DNA of 64,000 nucleotides from Rhizobium brockwellii (GCF_000769405.2 NZ_CP053439.1:4014501-4078500), one strand, 5' to 3'. Shown: positions 1 through 9,584, numbered from the stretch's first letter. Made by a program: numbers and translations. The notes: generated by a model from the letters alone, not told the origin.

Positions 1-1
1 C

Positions 2-415
2 ATCTGCTATCACTTCGTCGATGACAAGCTGCTGTTTGCCGCCGACACGCTGTTTGCGCTCGGCTGCGGCCGGCTGTTCGAACGCCCGGCCGCCGATATG
101 TGGCATTCCCTGCAGAAACTCTCCGTGTTGCCCGATGAGACCGCCATCTATTTCGGCCATGAATACACATTGTCCAATGCCCGCTTCGCGCTGACCGTCG
201 ATCCTGACAATGGGCGCCTGAAGAGCCGTGCCGCCGAGATCGAGGCCTTGCGCACCGACGGCAAATTCACCATCCCGACGACATTGGGGCTGGAAAAGGA
301 AACCAACCCGTTCCTGCGCGCCGCCGATCCGGCGATCCGCCGCAATCTGCTGATGGAAGGCAAGACCAACGAGGAAGTCTTTGCCGAGATCCGCAAGCGC
401 AAGGACAATTTCTGA
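2..415 (+). CDS. gloB: Hydroxyacylglutathione hydrolase (glyoxalase II), C-terminal part
   Basis: Reading frame 2 is open from the window edge to TGA at 413-415, so the 5' end lies outside the window. The visible part contains the glyoxalase II motif [17 protein letters not shown] and then [13 protein letters not shown], both typical of the metallo-beta-lactamase-fold enzyme that hydrolyses S-D-lactoylglutathione in methylglyoxal detoxification. The C-terminal substrate-binding domain with the KETNPFLR signature is complete. Its TGA overlaps the ATG of the next gene by one base, suggesting translational coupling. Confidence 0.95.
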   Translation: MCYHFVDDKLLFAADTLFALGCGRLFERPAADMWHSLQKLSVLPDETAIYFGHEYTLSNARFALTVDPDNGRLKSRAAEIEALRTDGKFTIPTTLGLEKETNPFLRAADPAIRRNLLMEGKTNEEVFAEIRKRKDNF

Positions 416-837
416 TGTCGCCCGAGGACATTATCCGCGAACTCGGCATGCAGCCGCATCCTGAAGGTGGCTGGTACGTGCAGACATTCCGCGATACGGC
501 GGGCGGAGAACGCGGCCACTCGACGGCGATCTATTATCTGCTGACCACGGGACAGCGTTCGCACTGGCATCGCGTCCACGATGCGGCCGAGGTCTGGCAC
601 TATTACGCCGGCGCACCGCTCTCGCTGCACCGCTCGGAAGACGGAACGGCAAGCGAAACCCTGACGCTCGGAACGAATCTTCCTGCCGGCGAGCGGCCGC
701 AGGCGATCATTCCCGCCAATTGGTGGCAATCGGCCGAAACCCTCGGCGATTTCACCCTGGTCGGCTGCACCGTCTCGCCCGGCTTCGAATTTTCAAGCTT
801 CGAGATGGCGCCGCCGGATTGGAAGCCCGGCGGCTGA
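415..837 (+). CDS. Cupin-fold protein of the DUF985 family
   Basis: A 140-residue protein starting at the ATG that overlaps the gloB stop. The N-terminal LGMQPHPEGGWYVQTFRD and the central SHWHRVHDAAEVWHYYAG are characteristic of the DUF985 (cupin_5) family, a small single-domain beta-barrel; the histidines of the second motif resemble cupin ligands. Biochemical function is unknown. Its position suggests co-transcription with gloB. It ends two bases before the convergent exporter gene. Confidence 0.9.
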   Translation: MSPEDIIRELGMQPHPEGGWYVQTFRDTAGGERGHSTAIYYLLTTGQRSHWHRVHDAAEVWHYYAGAPLSLHRSEDGTASETLTLGTNLPAGERPQAIIPANWWQSAETLGDFTLVGCTVSPGFEFSSFEMAPPDWKPGG

Positions 838-839
838 GA

Positions 840-1727
840 TCATTCGGCTGCCACGGGCGGCTGGACCTTGCGGCGGAACATGTCCTGAGCGGCGAGCACC
901 GCCCCGCCGGTGACGAGCACGCAGGCGAGAGCAATGCGCCAGCTCGGCTCCGCAAATCCGAACAGCACCAGAATAAGCGTCGAAAGCAGAGGTGCTGCAT
1001 AACTTGCTGCGCCGAGAATCTGGATATCGCCGTTCTTGACGCCGTAATCCCAGGCGTAGAAGGCAGCCCCGACCGGAAAGAGCCCGAGCCCGGCGATGGC
1101 GACCCACTCGAAACCAGTTGCCGGCCAGACGGTCGTCTCGAGGCCGAGATGGCAGACGAACGACAGGATGGCGGTCGCAAGGCAGAAGCCGGTGACGACA
1201 TCCGTAGAGACGGCGTCGAAACGCCGCGTCAGCAGCGAATAACCGGACCATGTGAAGGCGCAGAGAAAGGCGGCACCGTAACCGATGGCATAGGCGCCGT
1301 CGAATTCGACGCCGTTGCGGCCAACGATCAGGAAGGTACCGCAAAGTCCGGCAAGCGCACCCGCCACATGATACCAGCGCAGCCGTTCGCCCGGCAGCAG
1401 CGCCGAACCGACGACGATCAGCAGCGGCCAGAGATAGGCGACCAGCCCCGCCTCCACCGCCGGCGCGTTCCGGAGCGCGGTAAAATAGAGGAAATGATAG
1501 CCGAACAGCCCTGCAATGCCGGTTATCCAGACCTTGGCCGGCTGCTTCAGCAGCGCCAGCCGCGCGGGATTGAGGGTAAGCACGACAAGGCCGGGAATGC
1601 TGCCGATCGCAAAGCAGACGGCCGAAAGCTGGAACGGCGGCATCTTGCCGGAGGCGGCCGTGAACAACGCCAGGAACGACCACATCAGAATGGCAGTAAA
1701 ACCGATCAACGTCGCGCGAAGCTTCAC
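840..1727 (-). CDS. DMT-superfamily (EamA) exporter, YddG-like
   Basis: A 295-residue very hydrophobic protein with the ten-helix, two-EamA-repeat layout of drug/metabolite transporters. The start MKLRATLIGFTAILMWSFLA and the motifs NAPAVEAGLVAYLWPLLIV and LIVGRNG resemble the aromatic-amino-acid exporter YddG, so it probably exports amino acids or similar metabolites across the inner membrane. The exact substrate cannot be read from sequence. It is convergent with the cupin gene and lies just downstream of the DUF3108 gene on the same strand. Confidence 0.85.
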   Translation of the reverse strand: MKLRATLIGFTAILMWSFLALFTAASGKMPPFQLSAVCFAIGSIPGLVVLTLNPARLALLKQPAKVWITGIAGLFGYHFLYFTALRNAPAVEAGLVAYLWPLLIVVGSALLPGERLRWYHVAGALAGLCGTFLIVGRNGVEFDGAYAIGYGAAFLCAFTWSGYSLLTRRFDAVSTDVVTGFCLATAILSFVCHLGLETTVWPATGFEWVAIAGLGLFPVGAAFYAWDYGVKNGDIQILGAASYAAPLLSTLILVLFGFAEPSWRIALACVLVTGGAVLAAQDMFRRKVQPPVAAE

Positions 1728-1758
1728 CTGTCCCCCTTCACGGAGGCAGAAGGCCCCG

Positions 1759-2541
1759 TCAGCTGTTGCTGCCGTATTTGACGGCAGTGATCGTCACCAT
1801 TCCATATTCGGTTGGAATGCGCACATAGACAGGAGCGTATACATTTGCCGCGTCCGACTTGGCAAACCAGATTTCCATGCGATCGCTCTTGCTGAGATAG
1901 TCGATGTCCTTGCGGCCCTTTTTGTAGCCCGAGCGCGGAACGAAGCGCACGCTGCAGACGGTTGCCTTGCCCTTGAAGCCATTGGTGGAAAAATCCTCGT
2001 CGCCCTTCGGCGAGAGCACCAGATCCATGCGCGTCTCGCCGTCGAAGATCGGCAGCGTCTGCGAGCAGACCTTGGTGTCACCGGTAAAGACCAGGCCGGA
2101 GATCGGATCGAGCACCGAGCGCATGTCGCGCGGCGTGACGTCGATCCAGTTCTTCGGACGCTTCGGCGCCGGTGTCGTCGTCGCCGAGATGATGTTGCCG
2201 TTGCGGTAGCTGACCTCGTAGACCCGGGCCTTCTTCTTGCCGCTCTTGTAGTAGAGCGAATATTTCTGCGCCTGCAGCCTGTCATTGCGCACGACGCCTG
2301 AAACGCTGGTCTTCGCCGAAATCGTCGTGATGAGATCGGCAAGACCGGCGGAATTGATGTCGCCGGCGATCTTGTAGCTGTGATCGTCCTCGATCTGCGT
2401 CAGGAACGCGGCGCGCGCGATCGGCAGGCCGGCGAGCGCCACCCGGTATTCCGTCCGATGCTGGATTTCGGCCGCCGATGCCGGTATGGCAAGAAGCGCG
2501 GCGATGGCCGAAATGAAAATCCGTCTGCCCGAATGAGCCAT
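1759..2541 (-). CDS. DUF3108 domain periplasmic protein
   Basis: The frame is open further upstream, but the ATG at 2541 gives [25 protein letters not shown], a clear Sec signal peptide with an AxA cleavage site, so I start there (260 residues). The mature part, with [15 protein letters not shown] near the start and [23 protein letters not shown] features later, matches the DUF3108 family of exported proteins of unknown function. It probably acts in the envelope. An AAGG is the only ribosome-site candidate, about eight bases upstream. Confidence 0.85.
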   Translation of the reverse strand: MAHSGRRIFISAIAALLAIPASAAEIQHRTEYRVALAGLPIARAAFLTQIEDDHSYKIAGDINSAGLADLITTISAKTSVSGVVRNDRLQAQKYSLYYKSGKKKARVYEVSYRNGNIISATTTPAPKRPKNWIDVTPRDMRSVLDPISGLVFTGDTKVCSQTLPIFDGETRMDLVLSPKGDEDFSTNGFKGKATVCSVRFVPRSGYKKGRKDIDYLSKSDRMEIWFAKSDAANVYAPVYVRIPTEYGMVTITAVKYGSNS

Positions 2542-2783
2542 GGAAAAAAGCCTTGTCTTGCTGCGCGCTGACAGCCCCTGCTGAGCGCTGTATACTCCTG
2601 CCGCGAAGGGAAGAAAACAGCAGCTTTTTGACAGAATTGCGGGAAAGGCCAAGGTTTGGCTTGACGCGAGCAGCCTGCCTGACTATAGAACCGCAACTTT
2701 CCAATCATGCCCGTTGGATTGCGCGTCTGGCTTTGCCGGAAGTGGCAATTCGATGGCCCGAGAAAAACAAGAATAGGTGTTCC

Positions 2784-3080
2784 ATGTCCCGCGTGTGCGA
2801 ATTGACCGGCAAGGCCGTCCTGACTGGTAACAATGTCAGCCATGCCAACAACAAGACCAAGCGCCGGTTCCTGCCGAACCTGTGCCAGGTAACGCTGATT
2901 TCCGACGCTCTCAACCAGCGTTATCGTCTTCGCGTTTCGGCTGCCGCTCTTCGCACCGTCGAGCATCGTGGCGGCCTCGATGCCTTCCTGCTGAAGGCCA
3001 GCGAAAACGAACTGTCGATGCGCGCCCGCCTGCTGCGCCGTCAGATTGCCAAGAAGACCGCCGAAGCCGCTGCTGCGTAA
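2784..3080 (+). CDS. rpmB: 50S ribosomal protein L28
   Basis: A 98-residue protein starting [20 protein letters not shown], the invariant L28 N-terminus, followed by [14 protein letters not shown]. The alphaproteobacterial-type C-terminal extension, rich in Arg, Lys and Ala, is present. I use the ATG at 2784 rather than upstream in-frame starts because it matches the family start. A long-stem hairpin follows the stop. Confidence 0.98.
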   Translation: MSRVCELTGKAVLTGNNVSHANNKTKRRFLPNLCQVTLISDALNQRYRLRVSAAALRTVEHRGGLDAFLLKASENELSMRARLLRRQIAKKTAEAAAA

Positions 3081-3106
3081 GCTTCTGCCCTTCTTCCATA
3101 CGGCTT

Positions 3107-3144
3107 CAAAAGGCTTGAACGGATAATACCGGACAAGCCTTTTG
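3107..3144 (+). terminator. Hairpin after rpmB
   Basis: Perfect 11-bp arms (caaaaggcttg at 3107-3117 and caagccttttg at 3134-3144) with a 16-base spacer. The T-run is short, so this may be a weak terminator or attenuator between rpmB and the transporter gene downstream. Confidence 0.5.
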
Positions 3145-3166
3145 CTTTGCCGGTCCGTCTCTCCAA

Positions 3167-3196
3167 CTGGTGGCATCACCCAGGATAAAAAAATGC
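3167..3196 (+). promoter_or_regulatory. preQ1-I-like riboswitch overlapping the start codon of yhhQ
   Basis: This is a compact H-type pseudoknot. P1 is CTGG (3167-3170) with CCAG (3180-3183). The loop contains GCAT (3173-3176), which can pair with ATGC (3193-3196), that is, the start codon of the gene plus the next base. The linker between them, ATAAAAAA, is the A-rich tail typical of class I preQ1 riboswitches, and CACCC before the 3' P1 strand also matches. The likely Shine-Dalgarno AGGA (3182-3185) overlaps P1, so folding would hide both ribosome site and start. The downstream gene encodes a queuosine-precursor transporter, the expected target of preQ1 feedback. The fold was inferred by eye. 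Confidence 0.75.
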
Positions 3197-3828
3197 TGAA
3201 GACTCGCTATACCATTGCCTATGTCGCGCTGATGACGCTTGTCGTCGTCGCCTCCAACTTCCTCGTCCAATTTCCGCTGAACGCCGAAGTCGCCGGCATC
3301 AACCTCGCCGACATCTTGACCTGGGGCGCCTTCTCCTATCCGATCGCTTTCCTGATCACCGACCTGACCAACCGTCAGTTCGGCCCGCAGGCAGCCCGCA
3401 AGGTCGTCTTTGCCGGCTTCGTCGTCGGTGTGACGCTCTCCTTCTTCACCTCGGTGCCGCGCATCGCCATCGCCTCCGGCTCGGCCTATCTCGCCGGCCA
3501 GCTGCTCGATATCGCCGTCTTCAACCGCCTTCGCCGCCAGGCCTGGTGGCGCGCGCCGCTGGTCGGTTCGCTGATCGGCTCGGCGCTCGATACGGTGATG
3601 TTCTTCTCGCTGTCCTTCGCCGCGTTTTTTGTCTTCCTCGGCCCGAACGATCCCTTTGCGCTCGAAGCAGCCCCCGTCCTCGGCGTTTTCGCCACCGAGG
3701 CACCGCGATGGATTTCCTGGGCGATCGGCGATTTCGCCGTGAAGATGATCGTCGGCCTCGTCATGCTGCTGCCTTATGGCGCGCTGATGAACGTGCTGCG
3801 GCCGATGCAGGCCGCTCGCGCCAGCTAG
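3193..3828 (+). CDS. yhhQ: Queuosine precursor (preQ0/preQ1) transporter, YhhQ/VUT family
   Basis: A 211-residue inner-membrane protein with about six hydrophobic segments. The motifs LADILTWGAFSYPIAFLITDLTNR and FAGFVVGVTLSFF belong to the COG1738/YhhQ family, whose E. coli member imports 7-cyano- and 7-aminomethyl-deazaguanine for salvage into queuosine-modified tRNA. The start at 3193 (MLKTRYTIAY) follows AGGA at seven bases and is the one included in the riboswitch-like pseudoknot; an upstream in-frame start would add 17 non-conserved residues. Confidence 0.93.
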   Translation: MLKTRYTIAYVALMTLVVVASNFLVQFPLNAEVAGINLADILTWGAFSYPIAFLITDLTNRQFGPQAARKVVFAGFVVGVTLSFFTSVPRIAIASGSAYLAGQLLDIAVFNRLRRQAWWRAPLVGSLIGSALDTVMFFSLSFAAFFVFLGPNDPFALEAAPVLGVFATEAPRWISWAIGDFAVKMIVGLVMLLPYGALMNVLRPMQAARAS

Positions 3829-3839
3829 TCTAGTTGAAG

Positions 3840-4405
3840 TTACGGACGCCGCCGGACCGCACCGGCGGCGATAGCCGGATGCAGCAGCACTTCTGCCGCC
3901 AGGTCGTCGATACCCAGCGTTGAATCGAGCCGCAGCACCGGCGCTGTCTGCGTTTCCAGCCATTGTTCATGTGCCGCAAGGCTGCGGCGTTCGGGACCGG
4001 CCGTATCGTAGCTCGCCGCCCATTCCAGGAATTCCCCGCTTTTTGCGGCCATGTCGCCGCCGGGCGTGATTCTATTGCCGTATCGGGAAATCTCCCGCGC
4101 AAGGATGCGCGCCATTCTAAGCTCCGGGTCGATCGTCAGGAACACGATCAGATCGTAAAGCGGCTCAACCGGCCTTCCCCATTTCAGCGCCGATCCGGAG
4201 AGGATCCAACCTTCATGCCGCTCCACCTCATCGAGCAGCAGCCCGATGCGCTCGTCGGCATCCCTCGGCGTGGTGAACGGCGGATCGGTCGGCAACCAGA
4301 AGAAGTCGTCGGTGTCGAGATGGGCGATGTCGAGCTTTCGACAAGCGCACGGCCGAGCGATGTCGTGCCGGAACCGGACGCGCCCATGACATGAATATGC
4401 ACCAC
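3840..4405 (-). pseudogene. P-loop nucleoside/adenylate-kinase-like protein, interrupted by a -1 frameshift
   Basis: From a GTG at 4405, preceded by GGAGG seven bases upstream, one frame gives HIHVMGASGSGTTSLGRALVE with a Walker A P-loop. The homologous continuation LDIAHLDTDDFFWLPTDPPF lies in another frame that stays open to 3840. One base appears missing in the run at about 4331-4340; restoring it would give a protein of about 188 residues. The family (small AAA/adenylate-kinase-like ATPases) is usually single-ORF. Either this is a true pseudogene, or a recent mutation or sequencing error. The downstream part (RPVEPLYDLIVFLTIDPELR) looks intact, so any decay is recent. Confidence 0.75.
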
Positions 4406-4493
4406 GAACTTCCCTCCGAGGCTGCTTTTCCCTATGCCGCAAGCCGACCGATTGCGGCGTGATAGCCGAGGCATATGACATCAGTCTGACGTC

Positions 4494-4535
4494 TAGAGCG
4501 CCGTGCGTCCTTTAGGACGCACAAAGGACGCTCTA
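4494..4535. repeat. Nested palindromic intergenic element
   Basis: Inner arms GTGCGTCC (4503-4510) and GGACGCAC (4515-4522) surround a TTTA loop. Outer arms TAGAGCG (4494-4500) and CGCTCTA (4529-4535) also pair. The layout is like rhizobial dispersed palindromic elements. It sits directly upstream of the larger hairpin at 4541-4600. Confidence 0.6.
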
Positions 4536-4540
4536 ACATT

Positions 4541-4600
4541 TTGATCTTAGCCATCGACCCGAAAATCGATTCCGATTTTCGGGTCGATGGCTAAGATCAA
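4541..4600. repeat. Perfect 28-bp inverted repeat, probable bidirectional terminator
   Basis: Arms 4541-4568 and 4573-4600 are exact reverse complements with a four-base loop (ATTC). The right arm contains the TGA stop of the minus-strand esterase-like gene (4597-4599). The hairpin is very stable and could terminate transcription from that side. It lacks a classical T-run, so it could equally be a dispersed repeat. Confidence 0.7.
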
Positions 4601-5634
4601 TTCCGCTTCCGGGAATTCGGCGCTGACCACGCGGCCTCTTCCGAAAGCCGGAATTCCAGCATCAGATTGCGCTGCAGGATCGAATGATTGTCGTCCGACA
4701 CCAGGATGATATGGGTCGTGCCGTCGGCCGCCTGGAAAGCATCGAGCCCTTCCATATTGTCGATCTGCGAGTTGAAATTGCCTTCCAGCAACAATTCGCC
4801 GTCAACGACGGCGTCGGGCCTGATATCGGCGCCCTTGATGCGCCGAAGACGCATGCCGATGCCTTCGGCCATGTTGAAGCGGCGCTCCAGCAGCAGCAGG
4901 TCGCCGTTCGGCAGGAAGGCGCCGTCGGTGATGTCGAAGCTGCCATCCCGCTCGACCGAGAAACGTCCTTTCAGCGGACCGCTGAGAATGGCCGCCAGCC
5001 GGTTGCCGTCGCTGTCGAGACCGCGTTCGGAGACGACCACCACACCACCCCGCAACGGGCTGGATGCCGGCGCCACGGCGATGGTTTCGATGCCGCGGTT
5101 GTCGTCCAGCATCTTCCGCGGGATAAGAATCGGCAGAGTGGCGATCGCTCCCGAGCCGGCAAAGCCGGGATCCGGATAGACATCGACGCGATGATCCTGC
5201 TCGAAGGAGACCAGGATCCGGTCGCCGTCAAGCGCCAGGCCTTCGGCATCCATATGTCCCTTGCCTTCGAAGCTGCGCCCGGCGCTGTTCTTCATCGGCG
5301 TGATCTCGACATCCGAAAGGCCGGAAAGCCTGCCCTTGACGTCGCGCTCGATGCTGCCGGTCAGCCACTGGCCGGTATCGAGCACGACGACGAAATGTTT
5401 TTGGTCCGGTCGGAAACGGATGGAGGAGAGCGAGCCGAACAGCGCTCGGCTGGACACCATCTCCAGCCCGCCGAGAAATTCCAGCGATCCGAATTGCATC
5501 TCCGAAGAGCCGATCCTGAAATCGGAGATTTGCCGGCTAATGACCGGCACGTCGTCGCCGGCCCATGACGAGGAAGCGCCGGCTGCGATACAGAGCGCGA
5601 TAGACGCCACACGGCAGAGGCGCTTGACCGTCAT
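4597..5634 (-). CDS. Secreted esterase-like (phytase-family fold) protein
   Basis: A 345-residue protein beginning MTVKRLCRVASIALCIAAGA with a signal peptide ending near SSWA, so it is probably periplasmic. GGAAGA precedes the ATG at 5634; the frame is open further up but would overlap cobT. LGGLEMVSSRALFGSLSSIRF, GHMDAEGLALDGDRILVSFEQ and NMEGLDAF are hallmarks of the 'esterase-like activity of phytase' (PF13449-type) beta-propeller family. Enzyme activity is not proven. It begins 13 bases after the cobT stop and may be the last gene of the cobS-cobT transcript. Confidence 0.85.
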   Translation of the reverse strand: MTVKRLCRVASIALCIAAGASSSWAGDDVPVISRQISDFRIGSSEMQFGSLEFLGGLEMVSSRALFGSLSSIRFRPDQKHFVVVLDTGQWLTGSIERDVKGRLSGLSDVEITPMKNSAGRSFEGKGHMDAEGLALDGDRILVSFEQDHRVDVYPDPGFAGSGAIATLPILIPRKMLDDNRGIETIAVAPASSPLRGGVVVVSERGLDSDGNRLAAILSGPLKGRFSVERDGSFDITDGAFLPNGDLLLLERRFNMAEGIGMRLRRIKGADIRPDAVVDGELLLEGNFNSQIDNMEGLDAFQAADGTTHIILVSDDNHSILQRNLMLEFRLSEEAAWSAPNSRKRN

Positions 5635-5647
5635 TCTTCCAGCGGCG

Positions 5648-7549
5648 TCAGCCGGCACGGCGTATCCGGCCGCCGCGCGGCTGCACGGATTGGTCTTCAA
5701 ACAATGAGGCAAGCTGCTCGGTCATCGCACCGGCAAGCTCGTCCGCATCGACGATCGTCACGGCGCGGCGATAGTAGCGCGTCACGTCATGGCCGATGCC
5801 GATCGCCAGCAGTTCGACAGGCGAGCGCGTCTCGATCTGTTCGATGACGGCGCGCAGGTGCCGCTCGAGATAATTGCCCGGATTGACCGACAGCGTCGAA
5901 TCGTCCACCGGCGCTCCGTCCGAGATCATCATCAGGATACGGCGCTGCTCGCGTCGCGCGAGCAGGCGATTATGCGCCCAGATCAGCGCCTCGCCGTCGA
6001 TATTTTCCTTGAGCAGGCCCTCGCGCATCATCAGCCCGAGATTGGCGCGCGCGCGCCGCCACGGCGCGTCGGCCGACTTGTAGATGATATGACGCAGGTC
6101 GTTGAGGCGGCCGGGCGTCTGCGGCTTGCCGCCGGCAAGCCAGTTTTCACGCGCCTGCCCGCCTTTCCAGGCTTTGGTCGTAAAGCCCAGGATCTCGACC
6201 TTGACGCCGCAGCGCTCCAGCGTGCGGGCGAGAATATCGGCGCAGGTGGCGGCAACCGTGATTGGTCGGCCGCGCATCGAGCCGGAATTGTCGATGAGCA
6301 GGGTAACGACGGTATCGCGGAACTGGGTGTCGCGTTCCATCTTGAAGGAGAGCGCCTGCATCGGATCGATGATGATGCGCTGCAGCCGGGCCGGATCGAG
6401 ATAACCCTCTTCCAGGTCGAAATCCCAGGAGCGGTTCTGCTGCGCCATCAGGCGGCGCTGCAGCCGGTTGGCGAGACGGCCGACCGCACCTTGCAGATGC
6501 GCCAGCTGCTTGTCGAGAAAGGCGCGCAGGCGCTCCAGCTCGGCGGCGTCGCAAAGTTCCTCGGCGGTGATAATCTCGTCGAACTCTTCGGTAAAGACGT
6601 GATAATCGACCTTCTCGTTGAAATCGGCAAAAGGCGTATTCGGCCGGCGGGTCTCGCCCGGCGTTTCCGAATCGTCCTCGCCCTCTTCCATCATGTCGTC
6701 ATCGGAGATTTCGGCGCCTTCGGTCTCGCCGTCCTCCATCTGCTCGTCGGCGACCTCACTGTCCTCGACAGGGGCGGCATCCGTGCCGGCATCCTCGTCG
6801 ACCTCGTCCTGGTCCTGCTCGTCGCCGCTCGACTGGTCTTCCTGCTCCGACTGGTCGTCATTGTCGGCATCGCTGTCGTCGTCGCCGTATTCCTCGGCCA
6901 TTTCCATCGCCGACAGCATGTTGCGGATGACCTTGGCGAAGGCTTGCTGGTCGTTGATCGCGCTTGAGAGGTTGTCGAGTTCAGTTCCTGCCTTGTCTTC
7001 GATAAAGTCGCGCCAAAGGTCCAGCACCTTGCCGGCGGAGGCTGGCGGGCGCTGGCCAGTCAGCTTCTCGCGCACCATCATCGCAACGGCTTCGCCGACC
7101 GGTGCGTCTTCCTGGCGCTCGATGCCGGTCAAATTCGCCTTGGAATATTTCTCATCCGTCATGGAGCGCAGGTTCGACGCCATGCCCTCCATGCGCAGCG
7201 CGCCGATCGATTCGACACGCGCCTGCTCGACCACATCGAAGATCGCCCGGGCATCCGAGCCCTGCGGCGCCATCGTCGCATGCACCTTCTCGTCATGGCA
7301 GGCGAGCCGCAGCGCCATCGAATCGCCGAGACCACGAGTGACCGCCAGCTCATGCGCCGTCGGCCGCTTGGAAAGTTCCGGCAGCCGAATGCGCTCGCCG
7401 GTCATCCCCGGCCGTTCATTGGCGAAGGTCACCTCGACGTCGCCGTCGCCAGCGATCGAGCGCACGCAGCCGGTTATCGCCCGGCGCAATGGCTCGACGT
7501 CGACAGGCGCGCCGGGCTTTGCTTTCGAATTGTCACCGCGAGCTGCCAT
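5648..7549 (-). CDS. cobT: Aerobic cobaltochelatase subunit CobT
   Basis: A 633-residue CobT. With CobS and CobN it inserts Co2+ into hydrogenobyrinate a,c-diamide in aerobic cobalamin synthesis. It shows a long acidic Asp/Glu-rich linker around residues 215-300 (low complexity, many GAC/GAG codons) and a C-terminal von Willebrand A domain with the MIDAS motif DNSGSM near residue 418. It lies 12 bases downstream of cobS on the same strand, the standard alphaproteobacterial order. No cobalamin riboswitch was seen upstream of the pair. Confidence 0.97.
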   Translation of the reverse strand: MAARGDNSKAKPGAPVDVEPLRRAITGCVRSIAGDGDVEVTFANERPGMTGERIRLPELSKRPTAHELAVTRGLGDSMALRLACHDEKVHATMAPQGSDARAIFDVVEQARVESIGALRMEGMASNLRSMTDEKYSKANLTGIERQEDAPVGEAVAMMVREKLTGQRPPASAGKVLDLWRDFIEDKAGTELDNLSSAINDQQAFAKVIRNMLSAMEMAEEYGDDDSDADNDDQSEQEDQSSGDEQDQDEVDEDAGTDAAPVEDSEVADEQMEDGETEGAEISDDDMMEEGEDDSETPGETRRPNTPFADFNEKVDYHVFTEEFDEIITAEELCDAAELERLRAFLDKQLAHLQGAVGRLANRLQRRLMAQQNRSWDFDLEEGYLDPARLQRIIIDPMQALSFKMERDTQFRDTVVTLLIDNSGSMRGRPITVAATCADILARTLERCGVKVEILGFTTKAWKGGQARENWLAGGKPQTPGRLNDLRHIIYKSADAPWRRARANLGLMMREGLLKENIDGEALIWAHNRLLARREQRRILMMISDGAPVDDSTLSVNPGNYLERHLRAVIEQIETRSPVELLAIGIGHDVTRYYRRAVTIVDADELAGAMTEQLASLFEDQSVQPRGGRIRRAG

Positions 7550-7561
7550 GATCGGTCGGTC

Positions 7562-8554
7562 TCAAGCCCCGAGAACGATGTTGGCGGCACTTTCCTTCAG
7601 CTCGACGCCGAAGGCGCGCTGATAGTGCTCGGCGACCAACGGGCGTTCCAGCTCATCGCACTTGTTGAGGAAGGTGACGCGGAAGGCGAAGGCGAGATCG
7701 CCGAAGATCTCGGCGTTTTCGGCCCAAGTGATGACCGTGCGAGGGCTCATGACGGTGGACAGATCGCCGTTCATGAAGGCAGCGCGCGTCAGGTCGGCGA
7801 CACGCACCATCTTCGAAACCGTCTCGCGGCCGTTCTTGTCATTACCGAAGCTCTTCACCTTGGCGGCGACGATATTCACTTCGTGATCATGCGGCAGGTA
7901 GTTCAGCGTGGTGACGATCGACCAGCGGTCCATCTGCGCCTGGTTGATCTGCTGCGTGCCGTGATAGAGGCCGGTCGTGTCGCCGAGGCCGATCGTGTTC
8001 GCAGTCGCAAACAGGCGGAACGCCGGGTGCGGCCGAATGACGCGGCTCTGGTCGAGCAGCGTCAGGCGGCCGGAGGATTCGAGCACACGCTGGATGACGA
8101 ACATCACATCGGGGCGGCCGGCATCATATTCGTCGAAGACCAACGCGACATTGTGCTGGTAGGCCCAGGGCAGGATGCCGTCCTTGAACTCGGTGATCTG
8201 CAGCCCGTCCTTGACGACGATCGCATCCTTGCCGACGAGATCGATACGGCTGACATGGCTGTCGAGGTTGATGCGCACGCAAGGCCAGTTGAGCCGCGCC
8301 GCCACCTGCTCGATATGCGAGGACTTGCCCGTGCCGTGATAACCGGAGATCATCACGCGGCGGTTATGGGCGAAGCCTGCGAGAATGGCGAGTGTCGTGT
8401 CGCGGTCGAACAGGTAGTCGGTATCGAGGTCCGGCACATAGGCGTCGCCCTTGCTGTAGGCGGGAACGCGGATGTCGGAATCGATGCCAAAGGCCTCGCG
8501 GACCGAAACGGTGGTATCGGGCAGTTCTGATATATCCAGGTCGATCTTGCTCAT
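7562..8554 (-). CDS. cobS: Aerobic cobaltochelatase subunit CobS
   Basis: A 330-residue AAA+ ATPase, the motor subunit of the CobNST cobalt chelatase. Walker [14 protein letters not shown] lies near residue 70, Walker [10 protein letters not shown] around residue 135, and a sensor region [14 protein letters not shown] follows. Two adjacent ATGs are possible; I prefer 8554 ([12 protein letters not shown]) because GGAG is five bases upstream rather than two. Together with cobT it forms a MoxR/VWA-type chaperone pair. Confidence 0.97.
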   Translation of the reverse strand: MSKIDLDISELPDTTVSVREAFGIDSDIRVPAYSKGDAYVPDLDTDYLFDRDTTLAILAGFAHNRRVMISGYHGTGKSSHIEQVAARLNWPCVRINLDSHVSRIDLVGKDAIVVKDGLQITEFKDGILPWAYQHNVALVFDEYDAGRPDVMFVIQRVLESSGRLTLLDQSRVIRPHPAFRLFATANTIGLGDTTGLYHGTQQINQAQMDRWSIVTTLNYLPHDHEVNIVAAKVKSFGNDKNGRETVSKMVRVADLTRAAFMNGDLSTVMSPRTVITWAENAEIFGDLAFAFRVTFLNKCDELERPLVAEHYQRAFGVELKESAANIVLGA

Positions 8555-8864
8555 CATGTCTCCAAGGCGGGTGATGCCACCCGGCCATACTGTCTCAGGC
8601 CATGTCGCAACCGTGACGCCGCGTTTTTTATTCCGCGCCCGTCCAGGTCGGAACGTCGGCGATGCTTCTCCGGGACTGAAACGAAACCTCGGCGGGATAA
8701 TGACCGCGTGCGAGCATTCTTGAAAGAGTCCCGGACAAGAAACGCCGCATCCGGAAGGTCGGCGGAGGCGATGTCGGGAAAACGCACAAATATGAGCCGC
8801 GTTTGCCTGCGGCCTCAGCCGATTTGGACCATACCCGATTGAAGCCTAAGAGCAAGGACGGGAA
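8555..8864. other. Intergenic region upstream of cobS
   Basis: About 310 bases between the cobS start and the stop of the J-domain gene. Only short unconvincing ORFs are present. It must contain the cobS-cobT promoter, but I could not identify convincing -35/-10 boxes, a B12 riboswitch or repeats. Confidence 0.5.
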
Positions 8865-9482
8865 TTAACAAAAACCGTTCTGCTTCAACAATTGATAGGC
8901 CTGGATGACGGCGCGGAAACGCTCCTCCGAGCCGCGGTCGCCGCCATTGGCATCCGGATGGTGTTTCTTCACCAGTTCCTTATAGCGGCTCTTGATCTCC
9001 GCCGATGTCGCATTGGCGTCGAGCCCCATTGTTTCGAAGGCCTTGGTCTCAAGCGATTTCAGCTTGCGCGCCTGGGGAAAACGCGGTCCGCTGCCCTTGC
9101 CGCCTTCCTTGACGAAGCCGAAGGGATCGCGAACGCGGGTATACGCGCCGGAGCGGATCTCCGAATGCAGCGGACTGTCCTTCGCCGCCTTGTTGACGCC
9201 GACCGTCCATGTCGGCCGATGGCCGGTGATCGCCTCTTTCTGGTAACGCGCGATCTCGCCGTCCGAAAGACCGGAGAAATAATTGTAGCCCTTGTTGTAT
9301 TCCTTGACGTGCTCGAAGCAGAACAGGAAGAACTGGCCTTCCGCATTGCGGCCGACGGGAGCGCGATGCGCCCCCTTCTTGTCGCACCCGTCCCATTGAC
9401 AGGTAGGCGGCGCCTGCTCTGTCTCCGGCTCGCGTTTGCGGCGTGTTCGGATGCGATCGAAATATTTGGAATCAAGTCTCAT
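8865..9482 (-). CDS. J-domain (DnaJ-like) protein
   Basis: A 205-residue protein starting MRLDSKYFDRIR at the ATG of 9482, the conserved rhizobial start. The J domain is at the C-terminus (about residues 150-203), with the HPD tripeptide in KKHHPDANGG, so it should stimulate an Hsp70 partner. The N-terminal part has CQWDGCDKKGAHRAP, possibly metal-binding, and FCFEHVKEYNKGYNYFSGL, conserved in the alphaproteobacterial family. It is divergent from bolA; the upstream open frame to 9875 is the shadow of bolA. Confidence 0.9.
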   Translation of the reverse strand: MRLDSKYFDRIRTRRKREPETEQAPPTCQWDGCDKKGAHRAPVGRNAEGQFFLFCFEHVKEYNKGYNYFSGLSDGEIARYQKEAITGHRPTWTVGVNKAAKDSPLHSEIRSGAYTRVRDPFGFVKEGGKGSGPRFPQARKLKSLETKAFETMGLDANATSAEIKSRYKELVKKHHPDANGGDRGSEERFRAVIQAYQLLKQNGFC

Positions 9483-9584
9483 GACGGCGCTAATTATGGG
9501 GCTGTCGCGAAGCGACAACAAGAATTGACAAATGGGAATGTTGCAGGCTTGGTAGGAACCCCTTTCGCGAACCAGCAAGACCGG

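Noticed and set aside
8555..8864. Possible cobalamin riboswitch before cobS
   Set aside because: No B12-box-like sequence or suitable long structured leader was found.
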